Assembly: GCF_051014685.1 (NCBI RefSeq) | Contig: NW_027479250.1 | Coordinates: forward strand, 62,001-126,000 | Reading direction: 5' to 3' | From: Ptiloglossa arizonensis | Lineage: Eukaryota; Arthropoda; Insecta; Hymenoptera; Colletidae | Length of the DNA stretch: 64,000 nucleotides | In this document: piece by piece, positions 27,601-45,323 of the stretch | Layout of the letters: every line of letters begins with the position of its first letter | Numbering within the stretch: position 1 is the first letter of the stretch | Position numbers and translations under genes: made by a program | The notes under the pieces: model-generated | What the model saw: the letters and a program-made list of their open reading frames with translations, nothing else | Told to the model about the DNA's origin: nothing | The model's database searches: none

Positions 27601-30600
27601 ATAACGTACAACGTTTAACGTATAACGTATAACGTATAACGTATAACGTATAACGTATAATGTATAACGTATAACGTATAACGTATAACGTATAACGTAT
27701 AACGTATAACGTATAACGTATAACGTATAACGTATAACGTATAACGTATAACGTATAACGTATAACGTATAACGTATAACGTACAACGTATAACGTATAA
27801 CGTATAACGTATAACGTATATCCTATAACGCATAACGTATAACGTATAACGTATAACGTATAACGTATAACGTATAACGTATAACGTATAACGTATAACG
27901 TATAACGTATGGCGTATAACGTATAACGTATAACGTATAACGTCCAACGTATAACGTATAACGTATAACGTATAACGTATAACGTACAACGATTAACGTA
28001 TACCGTATAACGAATAACGTATAACGTATATCGCATGACGTATAACATATAACGTATAACGTATAACGTATAACGTACAACGTATAACGTATAACGTATA
28101 ACGTATAACGTATAACGTATAACGTATAACGTATAACGTATAACGTATAACGTATAACGTATAGCGTATAGCGTATAACGTATAACGTATAACGTATAAC
28201 GTACAACGTCTAACGTATAACGTATAACGTATAACGTATAACGTACAACGTATAACGTATAACGTATAACGTACAACGTTTAACGTATAACGTATAACGT
28301 ATAACGTATAACGTATAACGTATAACGTATAACGTATAACGTATAACGTACAACGTTTAACGTATAACGTATAACGTAGAACGTATAACGTATAACGTAT
28401 AACGTATAACGTATGACGTATAACGTATAACGTACAACGTTTAACGTATACCGTATAACGAATAACGTATAACGTATATCGCATGACGTATAACATATAA
28501 CGTATAACGTATAACGTATAACGTACAACGTATAACGTATAACGTATATCCTATAACGCATAGCGTATAACGTATAACATATAACGTATAACGTATAACG
28601 TATAACGTACAACGTATAACGTATAACGTATATCCTATAACGCATAACGTATAACGTATAACGTATAACGTATAACGTATAACGTATAACGTATAACGTA
28701 TAACGTATAACGTATAACGTATAACGTATAACGTATAACGTATAACGTATAACGTATAACGTATAACGTATAACGTATAACGTATAACGTATAACGTATA
28801 ACGTACAACGTTTAACGTATAACGTATAACGTAGAACGTATAACGTATAACGTATAACGTATAACGTATAACGTATGACGTATAACGTATAACGTACAAC
28901 GTTTAACGTATAATGTATAACGTAGAACGTATAACGTACAAGGTATAACGTATAACGTATAACGTACAACGTACAACGTATAACGTATAACGTATATCCT
29001 ATAACGCATAACGTATAACGTATAACGTATAACGTATAACGTATAACGTATAACGTATAACGTATAACGTATGTCGTAATACGTACAACGTACAACGTTT
29101 AACGTATAATGTATAACGTATAACGTATAACGTATAACGTATAACGTATAACGTATAACGTATAACGTACAACGTATAACGTATAACGTACAACGTATAA
29201 CGTATAACGTATAACGTATAACGTATATCCTATAACGCATAACGTATAACGTATAACGTATAACGTATAACGTATAACGTATAACGTATGACGTATAACG
29301 TATAACGTATAACGTATGACGTATAACGTATAACGTATAACGTATGACGTATAACGTATAACGTATAACGTATAACGTATAACGTATACAGTATAACGTA
29401 TAACGTATAACGTGTAACGTATAACGTATATCGTATAACGTATAACGTACAACGTTTAACGTATAACGTATAACGTAGAACGTATAACGTATAACGTATA
29501 ACGTATAACGTATGACGTATAACGTATAACGTATAACGTATAACGTATAACGTATACAGTATAACGTATAACGTATAACGTATAACGTATAACGTATACA
29601 GTATAACGTATAACGTATAACGAGTAACGTATAACGTATAACGTATAACGTATAACGTATAACGTATAACGTATAACCTATAACGTATAACGTATAACGT
29701 AGAACGTATAACGTACAACGTATAACGTATAACGTACAACGTATAACGTATAACGTATATCCTATAACGCGTAACGTATAACGTATAACGTGAAACGTAT
29801 AACGTATAACGTATAACGTATAACGTATAACGAATAACGTATAACGTATAACGTATAACGTACAACGTTTAACGTATAACGTATAACGTAGAACGTATAA
29901 CGTATAACGTATATCGTATAACGTATGACGTATAACGTATAACGTATAACGTATAACGTATAACGTATAACGTATAACGTATAACGTATAACGTACAACG
30001 TATAACGTATAACGTATAACGTATAACGTATATCCTATAACGCATAACGTATAACGTATAACGTATAACGTATAACGTATAACGTATAACGTATAACGTA
30101 TAACGAATAACGTATAACGTATAACGTATAACGTACAACGTCTAACGTATAACGTATAACGTATAACGTATAACGTATAACGTATAATGTATAACGTATA
30201 ACGTATAACGTGTAACGTATAACGTATGACGTATAACGTATAACGTATAACGTATAACGTATAACCTATAACGTATAACGTATAACGTATAACGTATAAC
30301 GTACAACGTATAACGTATAACGTATAACGTATAACGTATATCCTATAACGCATAACGTATAACGTATAACGTATAACGTATAACGTATAACGTATAACGT
30401 ATAACGTATAACGTATAACGTATAACGTATAACGTATAACGTATAACGTATAACGTATAACGTATAACGTATACAGTATAACGTATAACGTATAACATGT
30501 AACGTATAACGTATAACGTATAACGTATAACGTATAACGTATAACGTATACAGTATAACGTATAACGTATAACGTGTAACGTATAACGTATATCGTATAA

Positions 30601-31879
30601 CGTATAACGTACAACGTTTAACGTATAACGTATAACGTAGAACGTATAACGTATAACGTATAACGTATAACGTATGACGTATAACGTATAACGTATAACG
30701 TATAACGTATAACGTATACAGTATAACGTATAACGTATAACGTATAACGTATAACGTATACAGTATAACGTATAACGTATAACGTGTAACGTATAACGTA
30801 TAACGTATAACGTATAACGTATAACGTATAACGTATAACCTATAACGTATAACGTATAACGTAGAACGTATAACGTACAACGTATAACGTATAACGTACA
30901 ACGTATAACGTATAACGTATATCCTATAACGCGTAACGTATAACGTATAACGTGAAACGTATAACGTATAACGTATAACGTATAACGTATAACGTATAAC
31001 GAATAACGTATAACGTATAACGTATAACGTACAACGTTTAACGTATAACGTATAACGTAGAACGTATAACGTATAACGTATAACGTATAACGTATAACGT
31101 ATACAGTATAACGTATAACGTATAACGTGTAACGTATAACGTATAACGTATAACGTATAACGTATAACGTATAACGTATACAGTATAACGTATAACGTAT
31201 AACGTGTAACGTATAACGTATATCGTATAACGTATAACGTACAACGTTTAACGTATAACGTATAACGTAGAACGTATAACGTATAACGTATAACGTATAA
31301 CGTATGACGTATAACGTATAACGTATAACGTATAACGTATAACGTATACAGTATAACGTATAACGTATAACGTATAACGTATAACGTATACAGTATAACG
31401 TATAACGTATAACGTGTAACGTATAACGTATAACGTATAACGTATAACGTATAACGTATAACCTATAACGTATAACGTATAACGTAGAACGTATAACGTA
31501 CAACGTATAACGTATAACGTACAACTTATAACGTATAACGTATATCCTATAACGCGTAACGTATAACGTATAACGTGAAACGTATAACGTATAACGTATA
31601 ACGTATAACGTATAACGAATAACGTATAACGTATAACGTATAACGTACAACGTTTAACGTATAACGTATAACGTAGAACGTATAACGTATAACGTATAAC
31701 GTACAACGTATAACGTATACAGTATAACGTATAACGTATAACGTGTAACGTATAACGTATAACGTATAACGTATAACGTATAACGTATAACGTATAACGT
31801 ATAACGTATAACGTATACAGTATAACGTATAACGTATAACGTGTAACGTATAACGTATATCGTATAACGTATAACGTAC

Positions 31880-34800
31880 AACGTTTAACGTATAACGTAT
31901 AACGTAGAACGTATAACGTATAACGTATAACGTATAACGTATGACGTATAACGTATAACGTATAACGTATAACGTATAACGTATACAGTATAACGTATTA
32001 CGTATAACGTATAACGTATAACGTATACAGTATAACGTATAACGTATAACGTGTAACGTATAACGTATAACGTATAACGTATAACGTATAACGTATAACC
32101 TATAACGTATAACATATAACGTAGAACGTATAACGTACAACGTATAACGTATAACGTACAACGTATAACGTATATCCTATAACGCGTAACGTATAACGTA
32201 TAACGTGAAACGTATAACGTATAACGTATAACGTATAACGTATAACGTATAACGAATAACGTATAACGTATAACGTATAACGTACAACGTTTAACGTATA
32301 ACGTATAACGTAGAACGTATAGCGTATAACGTATAACGTATAACGTATAACGTATGACGTATAACGTATAACGTATAACGTATAACGTATAACGTATACA
32401 GTATAACGTATAACGTATAACGTGTAACGTATAACGTATAACGTATAACGTATAACGTATAACGTATAACGTATAACGTATAACGTATAACGTATAACGT
32501 ATAACGTATAACGTATAACGTATGGCGTATAACGTATAACGTATAACGTATAACGTACAACGTTTAACGTATACCGTATAACGAATAACGTATAACGTAT
32601 ATCGCATGACGTATAACATATAACGTATAACGTATAACGTATAACGTACAACGTATAACGTATAACGTATATCCTATAACGCATAGCGTATAACGTATAA
32701 CGTATAACGTATAACGTATAACGTATAACGTATAACGTATAACGTATAACGTATAACGTATAACCTATAACGTATAACGTATAACGTAGAACGTATAACG
32801 TACAACGTATAACGTATAACGTACAACGTATAACGTATAACGTATATCCTATAACGCGTAACGTATAACGTATAACGTGAAACGTATAACGTATAACGTA
32901 TAACGTATAACGTATAACGAATAACGTATAACGTATAACGTATAACGTACAACGTATACCGTATAACGAATAACGTATAACGTATATCGCATGACGTATA
33001 ACATATAACGTATAACGTATAACGTATAACGTACAACGTATAACGTATAACGTATATCCTATAACGCATAGCGTATAACGTATAACGTATAACGTATAAC
33101 GTATAACGTATAACGTATAACGTATAACGTATGACGTATAACGTATAACGTATAACGTGTAACGTATAACGTACAACGTTTAACGTTTAACGTATAACGT
33201 ATAACGTATAACGTATAACGTATAACGTACAACGTTTAACGTATAACGTATAACGTATAACGTATAACGTATAACGTATAACGTATAACGTATAACGTAC
33301 AACGTTTAACGTATAACGTATAACGTAGAACGTATAACGTATAACGTATAACGTATAACGTATGACGTATAACGTATAACGTACAACGTTTAACGTATAC
33401 CGTATAACGAATAACGTATAACGTATATCGCATGACGTATAACATATAACGTATAACGTATAACATATAACGTACAACGTATAACGTATAACGTATATCC
33501 TATAACGCATAGCGTATAACGTATAACATATAACGTATAACGTATAACGTATAACGTACAACGTATAACGTATAACGTATATCCTATAACGCATAACGTA
33601 TAACGTATAACGTATAACGTATAACGTATAACGTATAACGTATAACGTATAACGTATAACGTATAACGTATAACGTATAACGTATAACGTATAACGTATA
33701 ACGTATAACGTATAACGTATAACGTATAACGTACAACCTTTAACGTATAACGTATAACGTAGAACGTATAACGTATAACGTATAACGTATAACGTATGAC
33801 GTATAACGTATAACGTACAACGTTTAACGTATAATGTATAACGTAGAACGTATAACGTACAACGTATAACGTATAATGTATAACGTACAACGTACAACGT
33901 ATAACGTATAACGTATATCCTATAACGCATAACGTATAACGTATAACGTATAACGTATAACGTATAACGTATAACGTATAACGTATAATGTATAACGTAT
34001 GTCGTAATACGTATTACGTATAACGTATAACGTATAACGTATAACGTATAACGTATAATGTATAACGTATAACGTATAACGTATAACGTATAACGTATAA
34101 CGTATAACGTATAACGTATAACGTATAACGTATAACGTATAACGTGTAACGTATAACGTATAACGTACAACGTATAACGTATAACGTATAACGTATAACG
34201 TATATCCTATAACGCATAACGTATATCGTATAACGTATAACGTATAACGTATAACGTATAACGTATAACGTATAACGTATAACGTATAACGTATAACGTA
34301 GAACGTATAACGTATAACGTATAACGTATAACGTATGACGTATAACGTATAACGTACAACGTTTAACGTATACTGTATAACGTAGAACGTATAACGTACA
34401 ACGTATAACGTATAACGTATAACGTACAACGTACAACGTATAACGTATAACGTATATCCTATAACGCATAACGTATAACGTATAACGTATAACGTATAAC
34501 GTATAACGTATAACGTATAACGTATAACGTATAACGTATGTCGTAATACGTATTACGTATAACGTATAACGTATAACGTATAACGTATAACGTATAATGT
34601 ATAACGTATAACGTATAATGTATAACGTATAACGTATAACGTATAACGTATAACGTATAACGTATAACGTATAACGTATAACGTATAACGTATAACGTAT
34701 AACGTATATCCTATAACGCATAACGTATAACGTATAACGTATAACGTATAACGTATAACGTATAACGTATAACGTATAACGTATAACGTATAACGTATAA

Positions 34801-37800
34801 CGTATAACGTATAACGTATAACGTATAACGTATAACGTATAACGTATAACGTACAACGTTTAACGTATAACGTATAACGTAGAACGTATAACGTATAACG
34901 TATAACGTATAACGTATGACGTATAACGTATAACGTACAACGTTTAACGTATAATGTATAACGTAGAACGTATAACGTACAAGGTATAACGTATAACGTA
35001 TAACGTACAACGTACAACGTATAACGTATAACGTATATCCTATAACGCATAACGTATAACGTATAACGTATAACGTATAACGTATAACGTATAACGTATA
35101 ACGTATAACGTATAACGTATGTCGTAATACGTATTACGTATAACGTATAACGTATAACGTATAACGTATAACGTATAATGTATAACGTATAACGTATAAC
35201 GTATAACGTATAACGTATAACGTATAACGTATAACGTATAACGTATAACGTATAACGTATAACGTATAACGTATAACGTATAACGTACAACGTATAACGT
35301 ATAACGTACAACGTATAACGTATAACGTATATCCTATAACGCGTAACGTATAACGTATAACGTGAAACGTATAACGTATAACGTATAACGTATAACGTAT
35401 AACGAATAACGTATAACGTATAACGTATAACGTACAACGTTTAACGTATAACGTATAACGTAGAACGTATAACGTATAACGTATATCGTATAACGTATGA
35501 CGTATAACGTATAACGTATAACGTATAACGTATAACGTATAACGTATAACGTATAACGTATAACGTACAACGTATAACGTATAACGTATAACGTATAACG
35601 TATATCCTATAACGCATAACGTATAACGTATAACGTATAACGTATAACGTATAACGTATAACGTATAACGTATAACGAATAACGTATAACGTATAACGTA
35701 TAACGTACAACGTCTAACGTATAACGTATAACGTATAACGTATAACGTATAACGTATGACGTATAACGTATAACGTATAACGTATAACGTATAACGTATA
35801 ACGTATACAGTATAACGTATAACGTATAACGTATAACGTATAACGTATACAGTATAACGTATAACGTATAACGTGTAACGTATAACGTATAACGTATAAC
35901 GTATAACGTATAACGTATAACCTATAACGTATAACGTATAACGTAGAACGTATAACGTATAACGTATAACGTATAACGTATAACGTACAACGTATAACGT
36001 ATAACGTATAACGTATAACGTATATCCTATAACGCATAACGTATAACGTATAACGTACAACGTATAACGTATAACGTATAACGTATAACGTATATCCTAT
36101 AACGCATAACGTATAACGTATAACGTATAACGTATAACGTATAACGTATAACGTATAACGTATAACGTATAACGTATAACGTATGGCGTATAACGTATAA
36201 CGTATAACGTATAACGTCCAACGTATAACGTATAACGTATAACGTATAACGTATAACGTACAACGATTAACGTATACCGTATAACGAATAACGTATAACG
36301 TATATCGCATGACGTATAACATATAACGTATAACGTATAACGTATAACGTACAACGTATAACGTATAACGTATAACGTATAACGTATAACGTATAACGTA
36401 TAACGTATAACGTATAACGTATAACGTATAACGTATAGCGTATAGCGTATAACGTATAACGTATAACGTATAACGTACAACGTCTAACGTATAACGTATA
36501 ACGTATAACGTATAACGTACAACGTATAACGTATAACGTATAACGTATAACGTATAACGTATAACGTATAACGTATAACGTATAACGTATAACGTATAAC
36601 GTATATCGTATAACGTATAACGTACAACGTTTAACGTATAACGCATAACGTATAACGTATAACGTATAACGTATAACGTATAACGTATAACGTATAACGT
36701 ATAACGTATAACGTATGTCGTTATACGTATTACGTATAACGTATAACGTATAACGTATAACGTATAACGTATAATGTATAACGTATAACGTATAACGTAT
36801 AACGTATAACGTATAACGTATAACGTATAACGTATAACGTATAACGTATAACGTATAACGTATAACGTATAACGTATAACGTATAACGTACAACGTATAA
36901 CGTATAACGTATAACGTATAACGTATATCCTATAACGCATAACGTATAACGTATAACGTATAACGTATAACGTATAACGTATAACGTATAACGTATAACG
37001 TATAACGTATAACGTATAACGTAGAACGTATAACGTATACAGTATAACGTATAACGTATAACGTGTAACGTATAACGTATAACGTATAACGTATAACGTA
37101 TAACGTATAACGTATAACGTATACAGTATAACGTATAACGTATAACGTGTAACGTATAACGTATATCGTATAACGTATAACGTACAACGTTTAACGTATA
37201 ACGTATAACGTAGAACGTATAACGTATAACGTATAACGTATAACGTATGACGTATAACGTATAACGTATAACGTATAACGTATAACGTATACAGTATAAC
37301 GTATAACGTATAACGTATAACGTATAACGTATACAGTATAACGTATAACGTATAACGTGTAACGTATAACGTATAACGTATAACGTATAACGTATAACGT
37401 ATAACCTATAACGTATAACGTATAACGTATAACGAATAACGTATAACGTATAACGTATAACGTACAACGTTTAACGTATAACGTATAACGTAGAACGTAT
37501 AGCGTATAACGTATAACGTATAACGTATAACGTATGACGTATAACGTATAACGTATAACGTATAACGTATAACGTATACAGTATAACGTATAACGTATAA
37601 CGTGTAACGTATAACGTATAACGTATAACGTATAACGTATAACGTATAACGTATAACGTATAACGTATAACGTATAACGTATAACGTATAACGTATAACG
37701 TATGGCGTATAACGTATAACGTATAACGTATAACGTACAACGTTTAACGTATACCGTATAACGAATAACGTATAACGTATATCGCATGACGTATAACATA

Positions 37801-40800
37801 TAACGTATAACGTATAACGTATAACGTACAACGTATAACGTATAACGTATATCCTATAACGCATAGCGTATAACGTATAACGTATAACGTATAACGTATA
37901 ACGTATAACGTATAACGTATAACGTATAACGTATAACGTGTAACGTATAACGTACAACGTTTAACGTTTAACGTATAACGTATAACGTATAACGTATAAC
38001 GTATAACGTACAACGTTTAACGTATAACGTATAACGTATAACGTATAACGTATAACGTATAACGTATAACGTATAACGTACAACGTTTAACGTATAACGT
38101 ATAACGTAGAACGTATAACGTATAACGTATAACGTATAACGTATGACGTATAACGTATAACGTACAACGTTTAACGTATACCGTATAACGAATAACGTAT
38201 AACGTATATCGCATGACGTATAACATATAACGTATAACGTATAACGTATAACGTTCAACGTATAACGTATAACGTATATCCTATAACGCATAGCGTATAA
38301 CGTATAACATATAACGTATAACGTATAACGTATAACGTACAACGTATAACGTATAACGTATATCCTATAACGCATAACGTATAACGTATAACGTATAACG
38401 TATAACGTATAACGTATAACGTATAACGTATAACGTATAACGTATAACGTATAACGTATAACGTATAACGTATAACGTATAACGTATAACGTATAACGTA
38501 TAACGTACAACGTTTAACGTATAACGTATAACGTAGAACGTATAACGTATAACGTATAACGTATAACGTATGACGTATAACGTATAACGTACAACGTTTA
38601 ACGTATAATGTATAACGTAGAACGTATAACGTACAAGGTATAACGTATAACGTATAACGTACAACGTACAACGTATAACGTATAACGTATATCCTATAAC
38701 GCATAACGTATAACGTATAACGTATAACGTATAACGTATAACGTATAACGTATAACGTATAACGTATGTCGTAATACGTATTACGTATAACGTATAACGT
38801 ATAACGTATAACGTATAACGTATAATGTATAACGTATAACGTATAACGTATAACGTATAACGTATAACGTATAACGTATAACGTATAACGTATAACGTAT
38901 AACGTATAACGTATAACGTATAACGTATAACGTACAACGTATAACGTATAACGTATAACGTATAACGTATATCCTATAACGCATAACGTATAACGTATAA
39001 CGTATAACGTATAACGTATAACGTATAACGTATGACGTATAACGTATAACGTATAACGTATGACGTATAACGTATAACGTATGACGTATAACGTATAACG
39101 TATAACGTATAACGTATAACGTATACAGTATAACGTATAACGTATAACGTGTAACGTATAACGTATATCGTATAACGTATAACGTACAACGTTTAACGTA
39201 TAACGTATAACGTAGAACGTATAACGTATAACGTATAACGTATAACGTATGACGTATAACGTATAACGTATAACGTATAACGTATAACGTATACAGTATA
39301 ACGTATAACGTATAACGTATAACGTATAACGTATACAGTATAACGTATAACGTATAACGAGTAACGTATAACGTATAACGTATAACGTATAACGTATAAC
39401 GTATAACCTATAACGTATAACGTATAACGTAGAACGTATAACGTACAACGTATAACGTATAACGTACAACGTATAACGTATAACGTATATCCTATAACGC
39501 GTAACGTATAACGTATAACGTGAAACGTATAACGTATAACGTATAACGTATAACGTATAACGAATAACGTATAACGTATAACGTATAACGTACAACGTTT
39601 AACGTACAACGTATAACGTAGAACGTATAACGTATAACGTATATCGTATAACGTATGACGTATAACGTATAACGTATAACGTATAACGTATAACGTATAA
39701 CGTATAACGTACAACGTATAACGTATAACGTATAACGTATAACGTATATCCTATAACGCATAACGTATAACGTATAACGTATAACGTATAACGTATAACG
39801 TATAACGTATAACGTATAACGAATAACGTATAACGTATAACGTATAACGTACAACGTCTAACGTATAACGTATAACGTATAACGTATAACGTATAACGTA
39901 TAATGTATAACGTATAACGTATAACGTGTAACGTATAACGTATAACGTATAACGTATAACGTATAACGTATAACGTATAACCTATAACGTATAACGTATA
40001 ACGTATAACGTATAACGTACAACGTATAACGTATAACGTATAACGTATAACGTATATCCTATAACGCATAACGTATAACGTATAACGTATAACGTATAAC
40101 GTATAACGTATAACGTATAACGTATAACGTATAACGTATAACGTATAACGTATAACGTATAACGTATAACGTATAACGTATAACGTATAACGTATAACGT
40201 ATAACGTATAACGTATACAGTATAACGTATAACGTATAACGTGTAACGTATAACGTATAACGTATAACGTATAACGTATAACGTATAACGTATACAGTAT
40301 AACGTATAACGTATAACGTGTAACGTATAACGTATATCGTATAACGTATAACGTACAACGTTTAACGTATAACGTATAACGTAGAACGTATAACGTATAA
40401 CGTATAACGTATAACGTATATCGTATAACGTATAACGTATAACGTATAACGTATAACGTATAACGTATAACGTGTAACGTATAACGTATAACGTATAACG
40501 TATAACGTATAACGTATAACGTATAACCTATAACGTATACCGTATAACGTAGAACGTATAACGTACAACGTATAACGTATAACGTACAACGTATAACGTA
40601 TAACGTATATCCTATAACGCGTAACGTATAACGTATAACGTGAAACGTATAACGTATAACGTATAACGTATAACGTATACAGTATAACGTATAACGTATA
40701 ACGTGTAACGTATAACGTATATCGTATAACGTATAACGTACAACGTTTAACGTATAACGTATAACGTAGAACGTATAACGTATAACGTATAACGTATAAC

Positions 40801-43800
40801 GTATGACGTATAACGTATAACGTATAACGTATAACGTATAACGTATACAGTATAACGTATATCGTATAACGTATGACGTATAACGTATAACGTATAACGT
40901 ATAACGTATAACGTGTAACGTATAACGTATAACGTATAACGTATAACGTATAACGTATAACGTATAACCTATAACGTATAACGTATAACGTAGAACGTAT
41001 AACGTACAACGTATAACGTATAACGTACAACGTATAACGTATAACGTATATCCTATAACGCGTAACGTATAACGTATATCGTGAAACGTATAACGTATAA
41101 CGTATAACGTATAACGTATAACGTATAACGAATAACGTATAACGTATAACGTATAACGTACAACGTTTAACGTATAACGTATAACGTAGAACGTATAACG
41201 TATAACGTATAACGTATAACGTATAACGTATACAGTATAACGTATAACGTATAACGTGTAACGTATAACGTATAACGTATAACGTATAACGTATAACGTA
41301 TAACGTATACAGTATAACGTATAACGTATAACGTGTAACGTATAACGTATATCGTATAACGTATAACGTACAACGTTTAACGTATAACGTATAACGTAGA
41401 ACGTATAACGTATAACGTATAACGTATAACGTATAACGTATAACGTATGACGTATAACGTATAACGTATAACGTATAACGTATAACGTATAACGTATAAC
41501 CTATAACGTATAACGTATAACGTATAACGTATAACGTACAACGTATAACGTATAACGTATAACGTATAACGTATATCCTATAACGCATAACGTATAACGT
41601 ATAACGTATAACGTATAACGTATAACGTATAACGTATAACGTATAACGTATAACGTATAACGTATAACGTATAACGTATAACGTATAACGTATAACGTAT
41701 AACGTATAACGTATAACGTATAACGTATAACGTATAACGTATACAGTATAACGTGTAACGTATAACGTGTAACGTATAACGTATAACGTATAACGTATAA
41801 CGTATAACGTATAACGTATAACGTATAACGTATAACGTATACAGTATAACGTATAACGTATAACGTGTAACGTATAACGTATATCGTATAACGTATAACG
41901 TACAACGTTTAACGTATAACGTATAACGTAGAACGTATAACGTATAACGTATAACGTATAACGTATGACGTATAACGTATAACGTATAACGTATAACGTA
42001 TAACGTATACAGTATAACGTATAACGTATAACGTATAACGTATAACGTATACAGTATAACGTATAACGTATAACGTGTAACGTATAACGTATAACGTATA
42101 ACGTATAACGTATAACGTATAACCTATAACGTATAACATATAACGTAGAACGTATAACGTACAACGTATAACGTATAACGTACAACGTATAACGTATAAC
42201 GTATATCCTATAACGCGTAACGTATAACGTATAACGTGAAACGTATAACGTATAACGTATAACGTATAACGTATAACGAATAACGTATAACGTATAACGT
42301 ATAACGTACAACGTTTAACGTATAACGTATAACGTAGAACGTATAGCGTATAACGTATAACGTATAACGTATAACGTATGACGTATAACGTATAACGTAT
42401 AACGTATAACGTATAACGTATACAGTATAACGTATAACGTATAACGTGTAACGTATAACGTATAACGTATAACGTATAACGTATAACGTATAACGTATAA
42501 CGTATAACGTATAACGTATAACGTATAACGTATAACGTATAACGTATGGCGTATAACGTATAACGTATAACGTATAACGTACAACGTTTAACGTATACCG
42601 TATAACGAATAACGTATAACGTATATCGCATGACGTATAACATATAACGTATAACGTATAACGTATAACGTACAACGTATAACGTATAACGTATATCCTA
42701 TAACGCATAGCGTATAACGTATAACGTATAACGTATAACGTATAACGTATAACGTATAACGTATAACGTATAACGTATAACGTATAACCTATAACGTATA
42801 ACGTATAACGTAGAACGTATAACGTACAACGTATAACGTATAACGTACAACGTATAACGTATAACGTATATCCTATAACGCGTAACGTATAACGTATAAC
42901 GTGAAACGTATAACGTATAACGTATAACGTATAACGTATAACGAATAACGTATAACGTATAACGTATAACGTACAACGTATACCGTATAACGAATAACGT
43001 ATAACGTATATCGCATGACGTATAACATATAACGTATAACGTATAACGTATAACGTACAACGTATAACGTATAACGTATATCCTATAACGCATAGCGTAT
43101 AACGTATAACGTATAACGTATAACGTATAACGTATAACGTATGACGTATAACGTATAACGTATAACGTGTAACGTATAACGTACAACGTTTAACGTTTAA
43201 CGTATAACGTATAACGTATAACGTATAACGTATAACGTACAACGTTTAACGTATAACGTATAACGTATAACGTATAACGTATAACGTATAACGTATAACG
43301 TATAACGTACAACGTTTAACGTATAACGTATAACGTAGAACGTATAACGTATAACGTATAACGTATAACGTATGACGTATAACGTATAACGTACAACGTT
43401 TAACGTATACCGTATAACGAATAACGTATAACGTATATCGCATGACGTATAACATATAACGTATAACGTATAACATATAACGTACAACGTATAACGTATA
43501 ACGTATATCCTATAACGCATAGCGTATAACGTATAACATATAACGTATAACGTATAACGTATAACGTACAACGTATAACGTATAACGTATATCCTATAAC
43601 GCATAACGTATAACGTATAACGTATAACGTATAACGTATAACGTATAACGTATAACGTATAACGTATAACGTATAACGTATAACGTATAACGTATAACGT
43701 ATAACGTATAACGTATAACGTATAACGTATAACGTATAACGTATAACGTACAACCTTTAACGTATAACGTATAACGTAGAACGTATAACGTATAACGTAT

Positions 43801-45323
43801 AACGTATAACGTATGACGTATAACGTATAACGTACAACGTTTAACGTATAATGTATAACGTAGAACGTATAACGTACAACGTATAACGTATAATGTATAA
43901 CGTACAACGTACAACGTATAACGTATAACGTATATCCTATAACGCATAACGTATAACGTATAACGTATAACGTATAACGTATAACGTATAACGTATAACG
44001 TATAATGTATAACCTATGTCGTAATACGTATTACGTATAACGTATAACGTATAACGTATAACGTATAACGTATAATGTATAACGTATAACGTATAACGTA
44101 TAACGTATAACGTATAACGTATAACGTATAACGTATAACGTATAACGTATAACGTATAACGTGTAACGTATAACGTATAACGTACAACGTATAACGTATA
44201 ACGTATAACGTATAACGTATATCCTATAACGCATAACGTATATCGTATAACGTATAACGTATAACGTATAACGTATAACGTATAACGTATAACGTATAAC
44301 GTATAACGTATAACGTATAACGTATAACGTATAACGTATACAGTATAACGTATAACGTATAACGTGTAACGTATAACGTATAACGTATAACGTATAACGT
44401 ATAACGTATAACGTATAACATATAACGTATAACGTATAACGTATAACGTATAACGTATAACGTACAACCTTTAACGTATAACGTATAACGTAGAACGTAT
44501 AACGTATAACGTATAACGTATAACGTATGACGTATAACGTATAACGTACAACGTTTAACGTATAATGTATAACGTAGAACGTATAACGTACAACGTATAA
44601 CGTATAACGTATAACGTACAACGTACAACGTATAACGTATAACGTATATCCTATAACGCATAACGTATAACGTATAACGTATAACGTATAACGTATAACG
44701 TATAACGTATAACGTATAACGTATAACGTATGTCGTAATACGTATTACGTATAACGTATAACGTATAACGTATAACGTATAACGTATAATGTATAACGTA
44801 TAACGTATAATGTATAACGTATAACGTATAACGTATAACGTATAACGTATAACGTATAACGTATAACGTATAACGTATAACGTATAACGTATAACGTATA
44901 TCCTATAACGCATAACGTATAACGTATAACGTATAACGTATAACGTATAACGTATAACGTATAACGTATAAAGTATAACGTATAACGTATAACGTATAAC
45001 GTATAACGTATAACGTATAACGTATAACGTATAACGTATAACGTACAACGTTTAACGTATAACGTATAACGTAGAACGTATAACGTATAACGTATAACGT
45101 ATAACGTATGACGTATAACGTATAACGTACAACGTTTAACGTATAATGTATAACGTAGAACGTATAACGTACAAGGTATAACGTATAACGTATAACGTAC
45201 AACGTACAACGTATAACGTATAACGTATATCCTATAACGCATAACGTATAACGTATAACGTATAACGTATAACGTATAACGTATAACGTATAACGTATAA
45301 CGTATGTCGTAATACGTATTACG
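31880..45323 (+). repeat. Long-range higher-order repeat, about 10.0-10.2 kb
   Basis: The variant pattern of 31.9-35.1 kb reappears at 41.9-45.3 kb. The offset drifts in steps of whole monomers: 10,024 near 32 kb, 10,010 near 33.2 kb, 10,017 at 34.0 kb, 10,192 at 34.5 kb and 10,185 at 35.1 kb, all multiples of 7. A neighbouring pair, 28.3-30.1 versus 38.0-39.8 kb, has offset 9,730-9,737. This implies an old duplication of roughly 10 kb later edited by gains and losses of whole monomers or small blocks. Confidence 0.75.
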
